Below, in pieces: positions 7,707-14,143 of a stretch of DNA of 64,000 nucleotides (position 1 is its first letter; every line of letters begins with the position of its first letter). Position numbers and translations under genes: made by a program. The notes under the pieces were generated by a model. The model was not told where the DNA came from, did not search any database, and saw only the letters and a program-made list of their open reading frames with translations. Source of the stretch: Variovorax sp. PBL-E5 (lineage in GTDB: Bacteria; Pseudomonadota; Gammaproteobacteria; Burkholderiales; Burkholderiaceae_C); assembly GCF_901827185.1 (NCBI RefSeq), contig NZ_LR594672.1:62001-126000 (forward strand). Direction: 5' to 3'.

Positions 7707-7976
7707 TCAATGAAGGGGACGGGGCAGGGTCAGTGTGGCCAAGAAGGCCTTGACGCTTGCCGGCAGTTCGGACTGAGCGCGGGGAGCGGCGACGACATGG
7801 CCTAAGGCCAGTGCAGCTTCTGCTCGCAGGAGCTCGTCGATAACAACGACCGGGGAGACGTCAGCCTTGGCGGCGACGGTGAGATGGATGCTTTGGAGGC
7901 CCTGGGCGTGCTCTTTGGAGAGCCAGGCCGCGAAGGCATGCGATGTAGCTTCGGGAAGCTGCGCCGATGTGGTCAT
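7707..7976 (-). CDS. hypothetical protein (89 aa)
   Basis: Begins MTTSAQLPEATSHAFAAWLS. It is rich in Ala and Leu and predicted mostly helical. It is the first of three consecutive small genes (89, 54 and 59 aa) between tRNA-Cys and tRNA-Thr(GGT). No strong Shine-Dalgarno sequence is visible; a GAACGGA lies upstream. No family recognised. Confidence 0.6.
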   Translation of the reverse strand: MTTSAQLPEATSHAFAAWLSKEHAQGLQSIHLTVAAKADVSPVVVIDELLRAEAALALGHVVAAPRAQSELPASVKAFLATLTLPRPLH

Positions 7977-8008
7977 GGTGCGGTCCGTTCAAGAGACGTG
8001 GGCTGAGA

Positions 8009-8082
8009 TGGAGGCGGCACCCGGAGTCGAACCGGGCTACACGGATTTGCAATCCGCTCCCTAACCGCTCGGGCATGCCGCC
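8009..8082 (-). tRNA. tRNA-Cys(GCA)
   Basis: 74 nt, CCA encoded. Acceptor GGCGGCA/TGCCGCC, loop TTGCAAA, discriminator U, as in other cysteine tRNAs. Confidence 0.94.
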
Positions 8083-8099
8083 ATCGAGGGATTCAATAG

Positions 8100-8201
8100 G
8101 CCGGTGGGGTATCCGTCACCCGGCTTCCACCAGGCTCCTTCCCATCCTCCGTTTGCGCAGCGTGCACATTAACACCCGTGCGGGGATTCTGACCGCTGCG
8201 C
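8100..8201 (-). other. pair of hairpins in the Cys-Ala tRNA spacer
   Basis: Two inverted repeats: GCCGGTG with CACCCGGC (8100-8124) and GCGCAGCG with CGCTGCGC (8155-8201). The second encloses a smaller GCAC/GTGC stem. No protein gene is present. Could be processing or structured RNA elements. Confidence 0.4.
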
Positions 8202-8232
8202 CCCTGTCGGGCTTGCCTTACCTATCGAAATC

Positions 8233-8308
8233 TGGTGGAGGTGACAAGAATCGAACTTGCGACAATCTGCTTGCAAAGCAGGCGCTCTACCAATTGAGCT
8301 ACACCCCC
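8233..8308 (-). tRNA. tRNA-Ala(TGC)
   Basis: 76 nt, CCA encoded. Acceptor GGGGGTG/CACCTCC, loop TTTGCAA. Confidence 0.94.
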
Positions 8309-8326
8309 GAAATCCGTTGAAACATG

Positions 8327-8413
8327 TGGTGCGCGTGAAGGGAATCGAACCCCCACGCCCTTGCGGGCATCAGGACCTAAACCTGGTGCGTCTACCAATT
8401 CCGCCACACGCGC
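8327..8413 (-). tRNA. tRNA-Leu(TAG)
   Basis: 87 nt class II tRNA. Acceptor GCGCGTG/CACGCGC, loop TTTAGGT, variable arm TGCCC-GCAA-GGGCG, CCA encoded. Confidence 0.94.
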
Positions 8414-8421
8414 ATTTCCGT

Positions 8422-8543
8422 TCCAAATAGCTGAACACCAGAACGCGTCCGCTACCTCGGTCCACGCCACCCCCGGTATGAGGGGACACCCCTCAGGAAG
8501 CCGGGTCCGGCTAGCGACGGGCACTGGTGCACAGCTATTTGGA
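8422..8543 (-). ncRNA. unrecognised long nested-hairpin RNA between tRNA genes
   Basis: 122 nt folds as one rod of nested complementary segments. From outside in these are TCCAAATAGCTG with CAGCTATTTGGA, CACCAG with CTGGTG, GTCCGCTA with TAGCGAC, CCCGG with CCGGG, and TGAGGGG with CCCCTCA around a 3-nt loop. It is not a tRNA and has no good open frame. It sits between tRNA-Leu(TAG) and tRNA-Pro(CGG) in the same transcript. Function unknown; orientation is assumed from the operon. Confidence 0.55.
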
Positions 8544-8599
8544 GTCTCTCTTCGAGACGTTGTTGATGGTTTAGAAGCCGGTTTTATCCGTTGCTGAGA

Positions 8600-8677
8600 T
8601 GGTCGGCGCGGCCGGATTCGAACCGGCGGTCTCCTCGTCCCGAACGAGGCGGATTGACCAGACTTTCCCACGCGCCG
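8600..8677 (-). tRNA. tRNA-Pro(CGG)
   Basis: 78 nt, CCA encoded. Acceptor CGGCGCG/CGCGCCG, loop TTCGGGA. The D-arm is longer than usual. Confidence 0.9.
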
Positions 8678-8731
8678 TGGTTGTTGGGCCGGACCGGGGT
8701 CCGGGTCGTGGTGCCTTGGTGAGAGGCGAAT

Positions 8732-8808
8732 TGGTCGGCCTGAGAGGGTTCGAACCTCTGACCCCCTGCACCCCATGCAGGTGCGCTACCAGGCTGCGCT
8801 ACAGGCCG
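8732..8808 (-). tRNA. tRNA-Pro(GGG)
   Basis: 77 nt, CCA encoded. Acceptor CGGCCTG/CAGGCCG, loop ATGGGGT, Pro-type D-arm AGCCTGGTAGCGC. Confidence 0.94.
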
Positions 8809-8873
8809 ATTGAGTGGTTGCCCAAGGGAGGGATGAGGCCGCGCGCTGCGGGGTGTGCCGCGGCGGCCGGTGA

Positions 8874-8951
8874 TGGTAGAGAGTGACGGATTCGAACCGA
8901 CGTACCCTGGCTTATGAGGCCAGCGCTTGAAACCAACTCAGCTAACTCTCC
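8874..8951 (-). tRNA. tRNA-Met(CAT), elongator or Ile2 type
   Basis: 78 nt, CCA encoded. Acceptor GGAGAGT/ACTCTCT, loop CTCATAA. It lacks the initiator features (no 1-72 mismatch, no run of three G-C pairs in the anticodon stem). Whether it is Met or a lysidine-modified Ile tRNA cannot be told here. Confidence 0.85.
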
Positions 8952-8963
8952 GTGTTCTTGGTG

Positions 8964-9032
8964 TCAGCCCTGAGGGCTGAGGCCGAAATGCTTGGCCGCC
9001 TTGGCCAGGATGTCGTCGATGACTTGTTCCAT
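8964..9032 (-). CDS. possible 22-aa microprotein
   Basis: ATG 9032 with AAGGA at ideal spacing, stop at 8964-8966. Peptide begins MEQVIDDILAKAAKHFGLSP and is amphipathic. It fills the gap between tRNA-Pro(TGG) and tRNA-Met. Real expression is unproven. Confidence 0.35.
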   Translation of the reverse strand: MEQVIDDILAKAAKHFGLSPQG

Positions 9033-9055
9033 GATGTCCTTGTTGTGGTTGATGT

Positions 9056-9141
9056 TGGTCGGGGAGACAGGATTTGAACCTGCAAGGCTTTCGCACCGCG
9101 TCCCAAACGCGGCCCGCTACCAGGTTACGGTCTACACCCCG
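9056..9141 (-). tRNA. tRNA-Pro(TGG) with enlarged variable region
   Basis: 86 nt, CCA encoded. Loop TTTGGGA with perfect CCGCG/CGCGG stem. The variable region is about 12 nt (TGCGAAAGCCTT) instead of the usual 5, and the acceptor has one T-T mismatch. Confidence 0.82.
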
Positions 9142-9160
9142 AGAGTTGATGATTAAGAAG

Positions 9161-9236
9161 TGGCCCAACCAGAACGATTCGAACGTCCGTCTGCGGGGTT
9201 TCAAGCCGCTGCTATGCCTCTCTCAGCTATGGTTGG
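9161..9236 (-). tRNA. tRNA-Phe(GAA), copy 1
   Basis: 76 nt, CCA encoded. Acceptor CCAACCA/TGGTTGG, loop TTGAAAC, one C-C mismatch at 31-39. Confidence 0.88.
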
Positions 9237-9566
9237 ATGGGTATTGTTGTTAAATCCGGCGCGCGTGCCTCAGGACGAGCTGCCGTGCGAGTGGTCGAGC
9301 CGGCGGGATTCGAACCCGCCTTACGGGGCTACCCGGGAACTACTCCGGGCGCAGACTTGTGTTGGATGACGCGCTTCCCTTGCTTGTTGAAGGCCACCTT
9401 GTTGCCAAGGCCGCTATAGGTGCTTCTGCAACCGTGCCACGTATCTGCCTTGCGAGCTCGCCGTACCGTGTTACCGGGCCTCGTTCCGTTCTACGAGGGC
9501 ACCTTCCGTCAGTGCATCGGCCCGAAGCTGGTACTCCGCGGCGCCGGCGCGCCGATGGATGATTGT
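9237..9566 (-). other. 330-nt spacer with a tRNA 3'-half-like end
   Basis: Holds the tRNA-like 3' fragment at 9292-9349 and a frame of about 40 codons (ending with stop TAG near 9330) that has no normal start codon. A CTATAG element lies at about 9412. No complete gene was recognised. Confidence 0.4.
9292..9349 (-). pseudogene. tRNA 3'-half-like fragment
   Basis: Reading the minus strand, a hairpin CCCGG-AGTAGTTC-CCGGG (8-nt loop) is followed by a canonical T-arm GCGGG-TTCGAAT-CCCGC and CGGCTCG-A-CCA. No sequence complementary to the acceptor half occurs upstream within 300 nt, so the 5' half is missing. Confidence 0.45.
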
Positions 9567-9644
9567 TGGGGGTGCGTGAACGATTCGAACGTCCGGCCAC
9601 CGGTCCCAAATGACCGGTGCTCTACCAGGCTGAGCTAACGCACC
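9567..9644 (-). tRNA. tRNA-Pro-like with 8-nt anticodon loop
   Basis: 78 nt, CCA encoded. Acceptor GGTGCGT/ACGCACC, Pro-type D-arm AGCCTGGTAGAGC. The anticodon arm is ACCGGT-CATTTGGG-ACCGGT, an 8-nt loop on a 6-bp stem. TGG is the likely anticodon core. A G at -1 faces C73. Such loops are known from +1 frameshift-suppressor proline tRNAs. Confidence 0.7.
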
Positions 9645-9739
9645 CGTAATGGGTAGCCCGCCGGAGGCGAGCTTGTTGGCAATGGTGTCCCATTGCGCTG
9701 TACGAAGAAGCCGTCTTCTGGCTGCTTGGCACAGGACAC

Positions 9740-9816
9740 TGGTGGAGGCGTAGGGAATCGAACCCTCGTCGTCCGGGTAAAAGCCGGATGCTCTGAACCT
9801 GCTGAGCTACGCCTCC
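9740..9816 (-). tRNA. tRNA-Lys(TTT)
   Basis: 77 nt, CCA encoded. Acceptor GGAGGCG/CGCCTCC, loop CTTTTAC; mismatch at pair 49-65. Confidence 0.92.
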
Positions 9817-9872
9817 TCGTGTTTTCGTGCTTTCGGTTTTCGTGCCGAGCCACGTTTTCGCTTGTTGGACAT
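9807..9872 (-). CDS. possible 21-aa basic microprotein
   Basis: ATG 9872 preceded by AAGGAGACGAA, a strong ribosome site. Peptide begins MSNKRKRGSARKPKARKHEE; over half its residues are K, R or H. The stop lies inside the 5' end of tRNA-Lys(TTT). It could be a nucleic-acid-binding peptide or a translated leader; expression is unproven. Confidence 0.4.
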   Translation of the reverse strand: MSNKRKRGSARKPKARKHEEA

Positions 9873-9904
9873 TTCGTCTCCTTGTGAGCGGTTGATGATG
9901 ACGG

Positions 9905-9984
9905 TGGCAGGGGAGGTCAGATTCGAACTGACGAACATCCTGGCTCAGAACCAGGCGGCTTAGACCACTTGCACACACTCCCCG
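9905..9984 (-). tRNA. tRNA-Gln(CTG)
   Basis: 80 nt, CCA encoded. Anticodon arm CCTGG-TTCTGAG-CCAGG and T-arm perfect. The D-stem is poor and pair 1-72 is mismatched. Confidence 0.8.
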
Positions 9985-10056
9985 ACAGAACTCTGCGCCC
10001 TGACTTGTGGCCAACACGACTTGCAGGCACGACCTGCCGCTTAAACTTGGCTCTCT

Positions 10057-11037
10057 ATGCTCCCTATGCCAGAAGTCTTCGTGCATTGCTTTGAGTGCCG
10101 CCGTCACTTTGGAACGCTCAGCGCCCTGAATGGACACCTGAGGGTTCATCTTCCTAGCCATGAAGCCTTCCTCGTGAACTCAGCGAGGGCCAACAGGCAT
10201 AGGGCAGCGTTGCGGTTCGAAGCGGAAGAAATTGCGCATCAGGCGAACCCGAAGCGCTGCCTCCAGTGCTCTGAAGTGCTTCCGTACAAGGTGATTCGGG
10301 ACGAACCTTCGACGCGGTTCTGCGGCAGGTCCTGCGCTGCAAAGTGCACCAACAGCGCACGTGGTAGCCGAAGCCAGGAGACGCGGCACAAGATTGCGGC
10401 CGCCGTTTCAGCTTATCGGCGCGCCAAATCGCCTCCGAGACTACCCGTCGCTTCGAAGCGCCGCCGCGTAACCATTGAGCGCTCTGCGCCAAAGACCGTG
10501 CCGGCTAAGGCAGTAAGGCGGTTAGTTCGGCTCGACCGCCTCAACAAAGCCTTGGTCGCCGGTCCATACAGCCAGCTGTTCCACTGCTCGTGCTCACATT
10601 GCGGCAAGGTCACCGTAGGCCGCTGTAAGTCTAAGTTTTGCGTGGAACATGTCGGTTTGTACGGAAGGGAAGGTCGCTACCGCTACGCCTTCACGTTCAA
10701 TCCCTTCTCGCTTCCTGAGGTGTTCGGCGAGACAACGCTGCGCAGCTTGGCCGAAAAAGGGTTCTGGTCTCCCGCGAATCCTGAGGGTCTTACAAGGGAC
10801 CATCGAGTATCCGTGAACGAGGCCATCAGACGAAACCTTGACCCGTTCTATATCGCCCACCCAATCAACTGCGAGCTCATGACGTGGCATGCAAACAACC
10901 GGAAGAAGACAAAGAGCAGCATGGCCTACGATGAGCTTGTGGCCATGGTAGACCGCTTCGAAGCGAGGAGGCTTTGCTCAGTGGGTGCAGCAGTCGACCA
11001 GACAATGGCAGGCGGTGAAGGATTCGAACCTTCCTAA
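10057..11037 (+). CDS. zinc-finger/HNH-like endonuclease, antisense to the tRNA operon
   Basis: 326 aa. It has an N-terminal C2H2-like finger (CFECRRHFGTLSALNGHLRVH, residues 11-31) and a second zinc module (CLQC...FCGRSCAAKC, about 69-99). A basic linker and a third zinc cluster (CSCSHCGK...FCVEH, about 178-198) come next. The C-terminal block (TRDHRVS..., NCELMTWHANN, K-rich end) matches the HNH nucleases with plant-like zinc fingers found in phages. It is the only plus-strand gene in the tRNA array. Its last codons overlap the 3' end of tRNA-Trp on the other strand, as expected if the gene inserted next to a tRNA. Confidence 0.75.
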   Translation: MLPMPEVFVHCFECRRHFGTLSALNGHLRVHLPSHEAFLVNSARANRHRAALRFEAEEIAHQANPKRCLQCSEVLPYKVIRDEPSTRFCGRSCAAKCTNSARGSRSQETRHKIAAAVSAYRRAKSPPRLPVASKRRRVTIERSAPKTVPAKAVRRLVRLDRLNKALVAGPYSQLFHCSCSHCGKVTVGRCKSKFCVEHVGLYGREGRYRYAFTFNPFSLPEVFGETTLRSLAEKGFWSPANPEGLTRDHRVSVNEAIRRNLDPFYIAHPINCELMTWHANNRKKTKSSMAYDELVAMVDRFEARRLCSVGAAVDQTMAGGEGFEPS

Positions 11038-11080
11038 GCTGGGTTTGGAGTCCAGTGCACGGCCACTGTACCAACCGCCC
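11006..11080 (-). tRNA. tRNA-Trp(CCA), copy 1
   Basis: 75 nt, CCA encoded. Acceptor GGGCGGT/ACCGCCT, loop CTCCAAA, mismatch at 31-39. The 3' end overlaps the end of the plus-strand nuclease gene. Confidence 0.9.
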
Positions 11081-11091
11081 GTACGAAGAGA

Positions 11092-11168
11092 TGGTGCCAA
11101 GGGCAGGAATCGAACCTGCGACGCACGGATTTTCAATCCGCCGCTACTACCAGCTGAGCTACCGAGGC
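11092..11168 (-). tRNA. tRNA-Phe(GAA), copy 2
   Basis: 77 nt, CCA encoded, loop TTGAAAA. The acceptor GCCTCGG/CCTTGGC has two mismatches and the D-stem one, so it may be weakened. Confidence 0.8.
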
Positions 11169-11193
11169 GAGAGTTGTTTGGGGTGAGTTGAGA

Positions 11194-11280
11194 TGGTGCC
11201 CCAGACGGGACTCGAACCCGTATGCCTTGCGGCGCTGGTTCCTGAAACCAGTGTGTCTACCAGTGTTCCACCACCGGGGC
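11194..11280 (-). tRNA. tRNA-Leu(CAG)
   Basis: 87 nt class II, CCA encoded. Acceptor GCCCCGG/CTGGGGC, loop TTCAGGA, long variable arm. Confidence 0.94.
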
Positions 11281-11360
11281 GTGACGTTGACGGCGCTCGA
11301 GGCCTTTGAGCCGAGCTGCCAGAGTTGAGGGCCGCGTTCAGAGAACGGGTTCTCGTGTGT

Positions 11361-11445
11361 TGGTGCGCTCGGCGAGGGTCGAACTCGCCTGCCTTGCGGC
11401 GCCTGATTTTGAGTCAGGTGTGTCTACCGAATCCACCACGAGCGC
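11361..11445 (-). tRNA. tRNA-Leu(CAA)
   Basis: 85 nt class II, CCA encoded. Acceptor GCGCTCG/CGAGCGC, loop CTCAAAA. Confidence 0.94.
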
Positions 11446-11473
11446 GGGGTTGTGAAGCGCGATGTCAACCTGT

Positions 11474-11549
11474 TGGCAGGGGCAGTAGGAATCGAACCTA
11501 CAACCTTCGGCTTTGGAGGCCGCTGCGCTGCCAGTTGCGCCATACCCCT
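11474..11549 (-). tRNA. tRNA-Trp(CCA), copy 2
   Basis: 76 nt, CCA encoded. Acceptor AGGGGTA/TGCCCCT and anticodon stem GCGGC/GCCGA are close to bacterial tRNA-Trp; loop CTCCAAA. Confidence 0.94.
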
Positions 11550-11572
11550 ACAGGGATGACATCGATGATGTT

Positions 11573-11662
11573 TGGAGGAGGGCATCGGATTCGAACCGAT
11601 GGAGGATTCTCACCCTCGCCAGTGTTCAAGACTGGAGCCTTAAGCCGCTCGGCCAGCCCTCC
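11573..11662 (-). tRNA. tRNA-Ser(TGA)
   Basis: 90 nt class II, CCA encoded. Acceptor GGAGGGC/GCCCTCC, loop CTTGAAC, long variable arm. Confidence 0.95.
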
Positions 11663-12055
11663 GGAAAAGGTGTTTTATGAGCCGACCGGATTGTGGGATT
11701 GCGGCCCCGTGCACCGGTTTTCGGACCTGGAATCAGAATCCGCGGAGCATGGGACGTCGAACCCCCATGCCTGCATCCGACGCTCCCCCTTCGACCTCCA
11801 AAGGAACGCACGTTCATACCGTGGTGCGGCTCATAGAACACTTCTGTTCATGCAGCAGCGCTCGTGAGCTGAGCACTCCTGCATGAAGCCCCTTCAGGGC
11901 GTCACGCACCCGGTCTTCCCCGGGTGCCCGCGGCTTGTCGCCACTGAGAGGTCTCGTCGCCCTGCGCGTCCGCAGGGTTAGCCTGTAAATCCAGGCGAGG
12001 TGTTGCGCTGTATCGCACGGCCCGTTGGAGCCATGCGAGCGTTCCGAGACTATTC
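11663..12055 (-). other. 393-nt spacer with hairpins, no gene seen
   Basis: Contains a strong GCACCCGG/CCGGGTGC hairpin near 11908-11930, a CTGCG-CGTC-CGCAG hairpin near 11961-11975 and a T-arm-like TTCGAC hairpin near 11738-11762. No complete tRNA and no convincing open frame were found. Confidence 0.4.
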
Positions 12056-12142
12056 TGGTGCCCGAGGCGGGACTCGAACCCGCACGGCCTTACGGCCACT
12101 ACCCCCTCAAGATAGCGTGTCTACCAGTTCCACCACCCGGGC
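12056..12142 (-). tRNA. tRNA-Leu(GAG)
   Basis: 87 nt class II, CCA encoded. Loop CTTGAGG with GAG at 34-36; layout as in E. coli tRNA-Leu(GAG). Confidence 0.93.
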
Positions 12143-12157
12143 AAATGGGAATCGTAT

Positions 12158-12233
12158 TGGAGCGGGCGACGAGATTCGAACTCGCGACAACCAGCTTGGG
12201 AGGCTGGAGCTCTACCAGCTGAGCTACACCCGC
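12158..12233 (-). tRNA. tRNA-Gly(CCC)
   Basis: 76 nt, CCA encoded. Acceptor GCGGGTG/CGCCCGC, loop CTCCCAA. Confidence 0.94.
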
Positions 12234-12335
12234 ATTACGATGCGGACGAGTGAAGTGCAGCGGGATGACCCCGGCCCCGTACTTCCAAGTCCTTCTTTTC
12301 ACGTGTATCAAGAGCGTTTATCGCTCCCGAAGTGT

Positions 12336-12412
12336 TGGTGGTCAGCCCCAGACTCGAACTGGGGACCTATCGCTTATCAAGCGATTGCTCTAACCGACTG
12401 AGCTAGCCGACC
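12336..12412 (-). tRNA. tRNA-Ile(GAT)
   Basis: 77 nt, CCA encoded. Acceptor GGTCGGC/GCTGACC, loop TTGATAA. Confidence 0.94.
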
Positions 12413-12448
12413 GTGTTGACAGGCTCGCCGCAGTGCGACGAGACGAAT

Positions 12449-12526
12449 TGGCAGAGGAGGCAGGATTCGAACCTGCGGATGCCTGAATCAAAATCAGGTG
12501 CCTTGGACCAGCTTGGCGACTCCCCT
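12449..12526 (-). tRNA. tRNA-Gln(TTG)
   Basis: 78 nt, CCA encoded. Acceptor AGGGGAG/CTCCTCT, loop TTTTGAT. Confidence 0.93.
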
Positions 12527-12548
12527 AGAAAACCTCGAAAGCACTTTG

Positions 12549-12632
12549 TGGGCAGTGATGGATTCGAACCACCGCGTCCTTTGGGGAAGCAGGGTTACAG
12601 CCTGCCGCAATCAGCCACTCTGCCAACTGCCC
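12549..12632 (-). tRNA. tRNA-Tyr(GTA), copy 1, no encoded CCA
   Basis: 84 nt. Acceptor GGGCAGT/ACTGCCC, loop CTGTAAC, long variable arm. The 3' end reads ACAAAG rather than ACCA. The flanks extend the acceptor complementarity (CTTTGT/ACAAAG). Confidence 0.88.
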
Positions 12633-12670
12633 ACAAAGTACTCTCGATGCGTCTTGCGACGACTTGTATG

Positions 12671-12759
12671 TGGCGGAAGATGAGGGATTCGAACCCCGGT
12701 CCCCTCGCAGAGCCGCCTGTTTTCGAAACAGGCGCCATAGTCCACTCGACCAATCTTCC
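12671..12759 (-). tRNA. tRNA-Ser(CGA)
   Basis: 89 nt class II, CCA encoded. Acceptor GGAAGAT/ATCTTCC, loop TTCGAAA. Confidence 0.94.
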
Positions 12760-12845
12760 AGGTGCCTTTGACGCTGGCGGGCGGCCTGGTGACGTGGCGT
12801 GGAGCCAACCTGCACAGGCTTCGGTCTCGAGCTACTCGAGCAATC

Positions 12846-12920
12846 TGGAGCGGATAGAGGGAATCGAACCCTACGTCTTAAGCTTGGAAGGCTTCAGCTC
12901 TGCCATTGAGCTACATCCGC
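12846..12920 (-). tRNA. tRNA-Gly(TCC)
   Basis: 75 nt, CCA encoded. Acceptor GCGGATG/TATCCGC, loop CTTCCAA. Confidence 0.94.
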
Positions 12921-12930
12921 GTGTTGATGA

Positions 12931-13017
12931 TGGTGGGTGTCCAGGGGTTCGAACCCCGTGTGCCGTAAGGCGTCGAATTTACAGTCCGATGCAGTCAACC
13001 CATGCTGCTCGACACCC
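12931..13017 (-). tRNA. tRNA-Tyr(GTA), copy 2
   Basis: 87 nt with long variable arm, CCA encoded. Acceptor GGGTGTC/GGACACCC, loop CTGTAAA. Confidence 0.9.
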
Positions 13018-13105
13018 GCGTTTTTCGCTCCGGTTACGGTTCCGGATGCCACCTTGTCTACATGGCCGGTTTAGCAGTCGCCAGCTACTGCCGGCGACCA
13101 GGTTG

Positions 13106-13181
13106 TGGAGCGGATGAGGGGGTTCGAACCCCTGGCCTCGACCATGGCAAGGTCGCGCTCTACCAACTGAGCTACATCCGC
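13106..13181 (-). tRNA. tRNA-Gly(GCC), first tRNA of the operon
   Basis: 76 nt, CCA encoded. Acceptor GCGGATG/CATCCGC, loop TTGCCAT. It is the tRNA nearest the promoter at 14.15 kb. Confidence 0.95.
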
Positions 13182-13652
13182 GTGATTTTCGAACTACCGG
13201 GCGCCAAACTGTGCCCGCCAGTATCGGAAGTTCCTCTCGTAGCAGCGCTCCATCTGTTTCACGGTGAAAACTCACCAACCGTCCAGGGTGCGGGCCTGGT
13301 GCGGAGCTATAAACCCGATGGATGGGCCCCTTGAGCGCCCGTTCCTGTTACCAGGTGCACTTCGCCTTGGGATTTTTGCATGCGCTGCTACGAAAGGGCT
13401 CTTGCGAACCCTTCCGGGGACCACCTCCTGCGGTGTGCAGGCTCGACATCCGTTATAGATGCCAGGCCGGTCCCTTGTGTTGCTTGGGGAATGTTCGCAT
13501 CGTCCTATCTGGTGTGGCATCCAGTCGCGACCGCTTTCTGTCGAAAGTTGCGGCTGGAGGGGCACGCCACGGCACCACGCCCTCGAAGCATGATGTGTTT
13601 CCGCAGCTACGGCAGGTCACCGTACCAGGACTCCGCGGGTAATTCCCGCAAT

Positions 13653-13668
13653 GAATTTTTAAAGAGCG
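13653..13668 (-). promoter_or_regulatory. boxA antitermination sequence
   Basis: Minus strand GCTCTTTAAAAATT matches the NusB/S10-binding boxA of rRNA leaders. It lies between promoter and first tRNA, as expected for ribosomal-type antitermination. Confidence 0.75.
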
Positions 13669-14102
13669 CGGCTGTTAGGCCGGATGTCGACGATGCGACT
13701 GACCTTTCGGTCACGAAGCAATGAAGCTTCGGGCTGAACCTCTTCGGTTCTGCCGGTCGGGATACGCTCTTCGGGGATTCCGCCCGCTGGGGGCTGGTGT
13801 GAAACCTGGAATCAACTCTTTGCGGGTCCCGCCGGTGCTAACCTGACGGGACTGCTGGAGTCTTATTCGTCAGGTAAGCCGGTTGTTGCTGTTAAACCAT
13901 CCCTGGATGCTGTTGCCAATCGAGGCGACTGCGAGGACGGAGCACTTGGGCGTTGAGGGAAGCGACGGTTGCTGATAACCGCCTGGCAGCGCCCTGGGGG
14001 CGTGCGCAACCACGCTGTGCAAGGAGCACATCGCGGTTGTCAGGTTGGTCATCTGCGTTTTCATGGCTGAAAAGTCGTCGTTCGTTGAAAGAGTTTGGTT
14101 GT

Positions 14103-14116
14103 GCAGCTTTCGCTGC
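14103..14116 (-). other. boxB-like hairpin at the 5' end of the leader
   Basis: GCAGC-GAAA-GCTGC, a 5-bp stem with a GNRA-type tetraloop, about 20-30 nt after the predicted start. In rRNA leaders a boxB hairpin precedes boxA. Confidence 0.45.
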
Positions 14117-14143
14117 GGTTTCCGTTTTAAGGCGGTGATGAGC

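Larger units (their letters stand above)
13182..14137 (-). other. long leader of the tRNA operon
   Basis: About 950 nt between the probable transcription start (near 14137) and the first tRNA. It contains a GCAGC-GAAA-GCTGC hairpin (14103-14116), the boxA at 13653-13668 and several smaller hairpins. A frame for 65 aa from ATG 14064 to 13870 exists without a ribosome site and is not counted as a gene. Confidence 0.55.

Noticed and set aside
9292..9645. A tmRNA ending in the T-arm at 9292
   Set aside because: No GGCTTCGAC-like 5' end, tag frame or complementary acceptor was found; the region is occupied by another tRNA.
9635..9740. GTG-started frame of about 34 codons between tRNA-Lys and the 8-nt-loop tRNA
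   Set aside because: It reads into the tRNA and has no ribosome site.
11724..11808. A tRNA-like hairpin with TTCGAC near 11740
   Set aside because: The stem is 7 bp with a 10-nt loop and no acceptor or D-arm could be built.
13870..14064. 65-codon frame in the tRNA operon leader
   Set aside because: No ribosome site and the sequence contains leader hairpins; possible leader peptide but unsupported.
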